Part shown: positions 23,408 to 24,874 of the stretch, piece by piece
Numbering within the stretch: the stretch's first letter is position 1
Layout of the letters: every line of letters begins with the position of its first letter
Origin: JAEZRQ01 sp049294415
GTDB lineage: Bacteria > Patescibacteriota > Patescibacteriia > Patescibacteriales > UBA12465
DNA length: 24,874 nucleotides
Assembly: GCA_049294415.1 (NCBI GenBank)
Contig: JBAQCS010000036.1
Coordinates: 1-24,874, forward strand
Direction of reading: 5' to 3'
The notes under the pieces: model-generated
Told to the model about the DNA's origin: nothing
The model's input: only the letters and a program-made list of their open reading frames with translations
Databases searched by the model: none
Position numbers and translations under genes: made by a program

Positions 23408-23740
23408 ATGTCTAAAATTTTAATAACGCCAATTTTGCTACAGTATGATTTTCTAGATAAATTGTGTAATGAGGCAGCTAGTTTATTATCCCTAGATTTA
23501 AATAATCAGGAAAAACACCGACAGTTTAAAATTTCTATCTTTTTAAATTTTAATCGTTATTTAATGGAGTCGTTATTGTTCTTACCTAATGATGACGCTG
23601 AAAAATTGTTAGGCTTACTTACCCCCGCTATGGAAACAGCTAATGAGGCTGAAACTATAAATATTTTAAACAATAATTTAGATTTTTTTCCAGAAGTTAG
23701 AAGTGAATTTTTAGATATTATAAAAAATATAAAAAAATAA
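23408..23740 (+). CDS. Unrecognised small helical protein
   Basis: 110 residues, mainly helical and leucine-rich (YDFLDKLCNEAASLLSLDLNN; NFNRYLMESLLFLPNDDAEKLLGLL). It has no signal peptide, membrane span or known motif. Its start is 3 bases downstream of an A/T run without SD. The next gene starts 3 bases after its stop, so the two are probably cotranscribed and may act together at the membrane. Confidence 0.75.
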   Translation: MSKILITPILLQYDFLDKLCNEAASLLSLDLNNQEKHRQFKISIFLNFNRYLMESLLFLPNDDAEKLLGLLTPAMETANEAETINILNNNLDFFPEVRSEFLDIIKNIKK

Positions 23741-23743
23741 TTT

Positions 23744-24874
23744 ATGTGGAAAATTTTTGAGCATAAAAATAACGAAGCCAATAAGGAGGAGCAGACTGCT
23801 AATGAGGCCGTTGAATTGATTCAAGAATCTCATGAATTAGTAGATTCTGAGCCAATTGATGTTCGCCTGAATGTTTTAAATGATTATTTAAAACAGTGTA
23901 AGGATAATGGCATCGAGATTACTCCAGAAATGGCTGAAAAAGAAATTAGCGAGAATTTAGGTTTGAATATTTCTGAATTACTAGACACGGAGATTAAGGA
24001 CGATAGCATTAAAGATGTTAATACTGATATTGCTGCTCAAATTGAAGCTATGATGAATCAAAAGGCAACTAGCAAGGGGACTGCTTTGAGTTTTTTGCGT
24101 GACCAAGTTTTTAAGTCCAATTTTGCTAAGGCAGCTTTTGTCACAACTATTTTATTTTTAAAATTTAGTCCTGGCCAGGCTGCTAATGACTTAGTTAAAG
24201 ATAAAGATAATCAAAAAACAGAATTTAAAAAACCTGTAAAATTAGATGGCGGAGATGATGATAAAAACTATAAGACGGGTGCTGAAGATTTTAAAGGTGC
24301 TGAAAAGAAAATCACTATTAAAGCTGGTAGTTTTTTTGAAACTGATAAGGCTGAGATTAAAAATCAATCAGAGTTAGGTGCTAAATTTGATAGTTTTTTT
24401 TCATCCATCAATAGTCAGAATTTTGAAAAGATTATGGAGCATAATTGGATATTTTCTAGTTCTAGTGATGAACGAAAAACCTCTAATTGGGGAGGCAGCA
24501 ACAAAAACTTATCAGATGCTAGATTTGCCGAGTTTAAACAGGCTTTTGAAGAAGCTAAAAATAATCACACTTTTTCCAATCTATCAGAAGATCAAGTTAA
24601 GCAAATATTAGATAAGCCAATTTTAAATGTTCAGCCAGAGGATGGCGTTACTCATATTACCGATTTAGTTAACCCAAAAACTAATCAAAATTACACCGAA
24701 AAAGAAGTCAAAGCACTTGATTCTGTTACTAGAGATAAATTACTTGAAAAATGTCGTTATGCTAATTTTGAAGTTGAGTCGACTATGTTTGAAGTTGGTA
24801 CTTATGGCCAGTTTATTTTATTGGTCGACGATAGCCCATCGATGAGAGCGTCTAAAGCTAATATGGCCGAAGAG
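23744..24874 (+). CDS. Large membrane protein with OmpA-like and vWA-like segments (partial)
   Basis: 377 codons are visible and the frame is open at the window end. An acidic, helical cytoplasmic-type N-terminus (1-124) precedes one hydrophobic segment (about 125-145). A charged linker follows. Residues about 186-275 resemble an OmpA-like peptidoglycan-binding domain: ITIKAGSFFETDKAEIKN, then SSSSDER and NLSDARFAEFKQAF (the NxxLSxxRA pattern). At the edge, FILLVDDSPSMR carries a DxSxS metal-site motif (Asp362, Ser364, Ser366), as at the start of a von Willebrand A domain. A surface protein that holds the wall and binds a partner is inferred. The OmpA match is by eye, with moderate certainty. 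Confidence 0.8.
   Translation, partial: MWKIFEHKNNEANKEEQTANEAVELIQESHELVDSEPIDVRLNVLNDYLKQCKDNGIEITPEMAEKEISENLGLNISELLDTEIKDDSIKDVNTDIAAQIEAMMNQKATSKGTALSFLRDQVFKSNFAKAAFVTTILFLKFSPGQAANDLVKDKDNQKTEFKKPVKLDGGDDDKNYKTGAEDFKGAEKKITIKAGSFFETDKAEIKNQSELGAKFDSFFSSINSQNFEKIMEHNWIFSSSSDERKTSNWGGSNKNLSDARFAEFKQAFEEAKNNHTFSNLSEDQVKQILDKPILNVQPEDGVTHITDLVNPKTNQNYTEKEVKALDSVTRDKLLEKCRYANFEVESTMFEVGTYGQFILLVDDSPSMRASKANMAEE

Noticed and set aside
24378..24611. Plus-strand 77-codon frame near the right edge
   Set aside because: It lies inside the longer frame that starts at 23744 and shows the OmpA-like pattern.

Overview
The window is AT-rich, gene-dense bacterial DNA. It most resembles a Patescibacteria (Candidate Phyla Radiation) genome. 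Most starts are a bare ATG a few bases after A/T with no Shine-Dalgarno (SD) sequence, intergenic gaps are short, many small exported or membrane proteins are unrecognised, and glycine-tRNA ligase is the single-chain type. The assignment is an inference from gene style; no rRNA or marker phylogeny is available here.

Left part (1-6830): a cell-surface region. It holds the tail of an unidentified gene, a 1130-residue exported protein with about one cysteine in ten residues, and a 1010-residue secreted papain-like protease. That protease has five putative-Ig/cadherin-like domains and a C-terminal type IX secretion (T9SS) sorting domain, a Bacteroidota hallmark. Each gene is closed by a clear hairpin terminator. 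Next (6901-10342) is a compact operon: glyQS, tyrS and an unrecognised gene. Convergent to it, on the minus strand (10391-12097), is a two-gene unit read here as a RiPP system: a 51-residue precursor ending in C-x-C-x-C-x-C and a radical SAM/SPASM maturase. It has a consensus promoter, a strong SD and an intergenic hairpin.

Middle (12178-15108): two tandem related small membrane proteins, then two overlapping genes homologous to the last-but-one steps of glycolysis. The first is an enolase whose catalytic lysine is replaced by isoleucine. The second is a short phosphoglycerate-mutase (iPGM) derivative without the transferase domain and without most metal ligands. Both look like pseudoenzymes kept as a pair. 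On the minus strand follow gyrB and a divergent PAP2 protein (15120-17595).

Right part (17782-24874): a KilA-N protein, two unrecognised genes, a sugar-nucleotide epimerase, tpiA and a membrane TPR protein, then tRNA-Thr(GGU), a minus-strand exported protein, a small unrecognised protein, and the start of a large membrane protein with OmpA-like and vWA-like segments that runs off the window.

The most notable items are the enolase-like/iPGM-like pseudoenzyme pair, the minimal RiPP locus, and the orphan T9SS-tagged protease. The genes with strong SD sites are the protease, the mini-ORF behind it and the RiPP precursor, which fits acquisition from another lineage.
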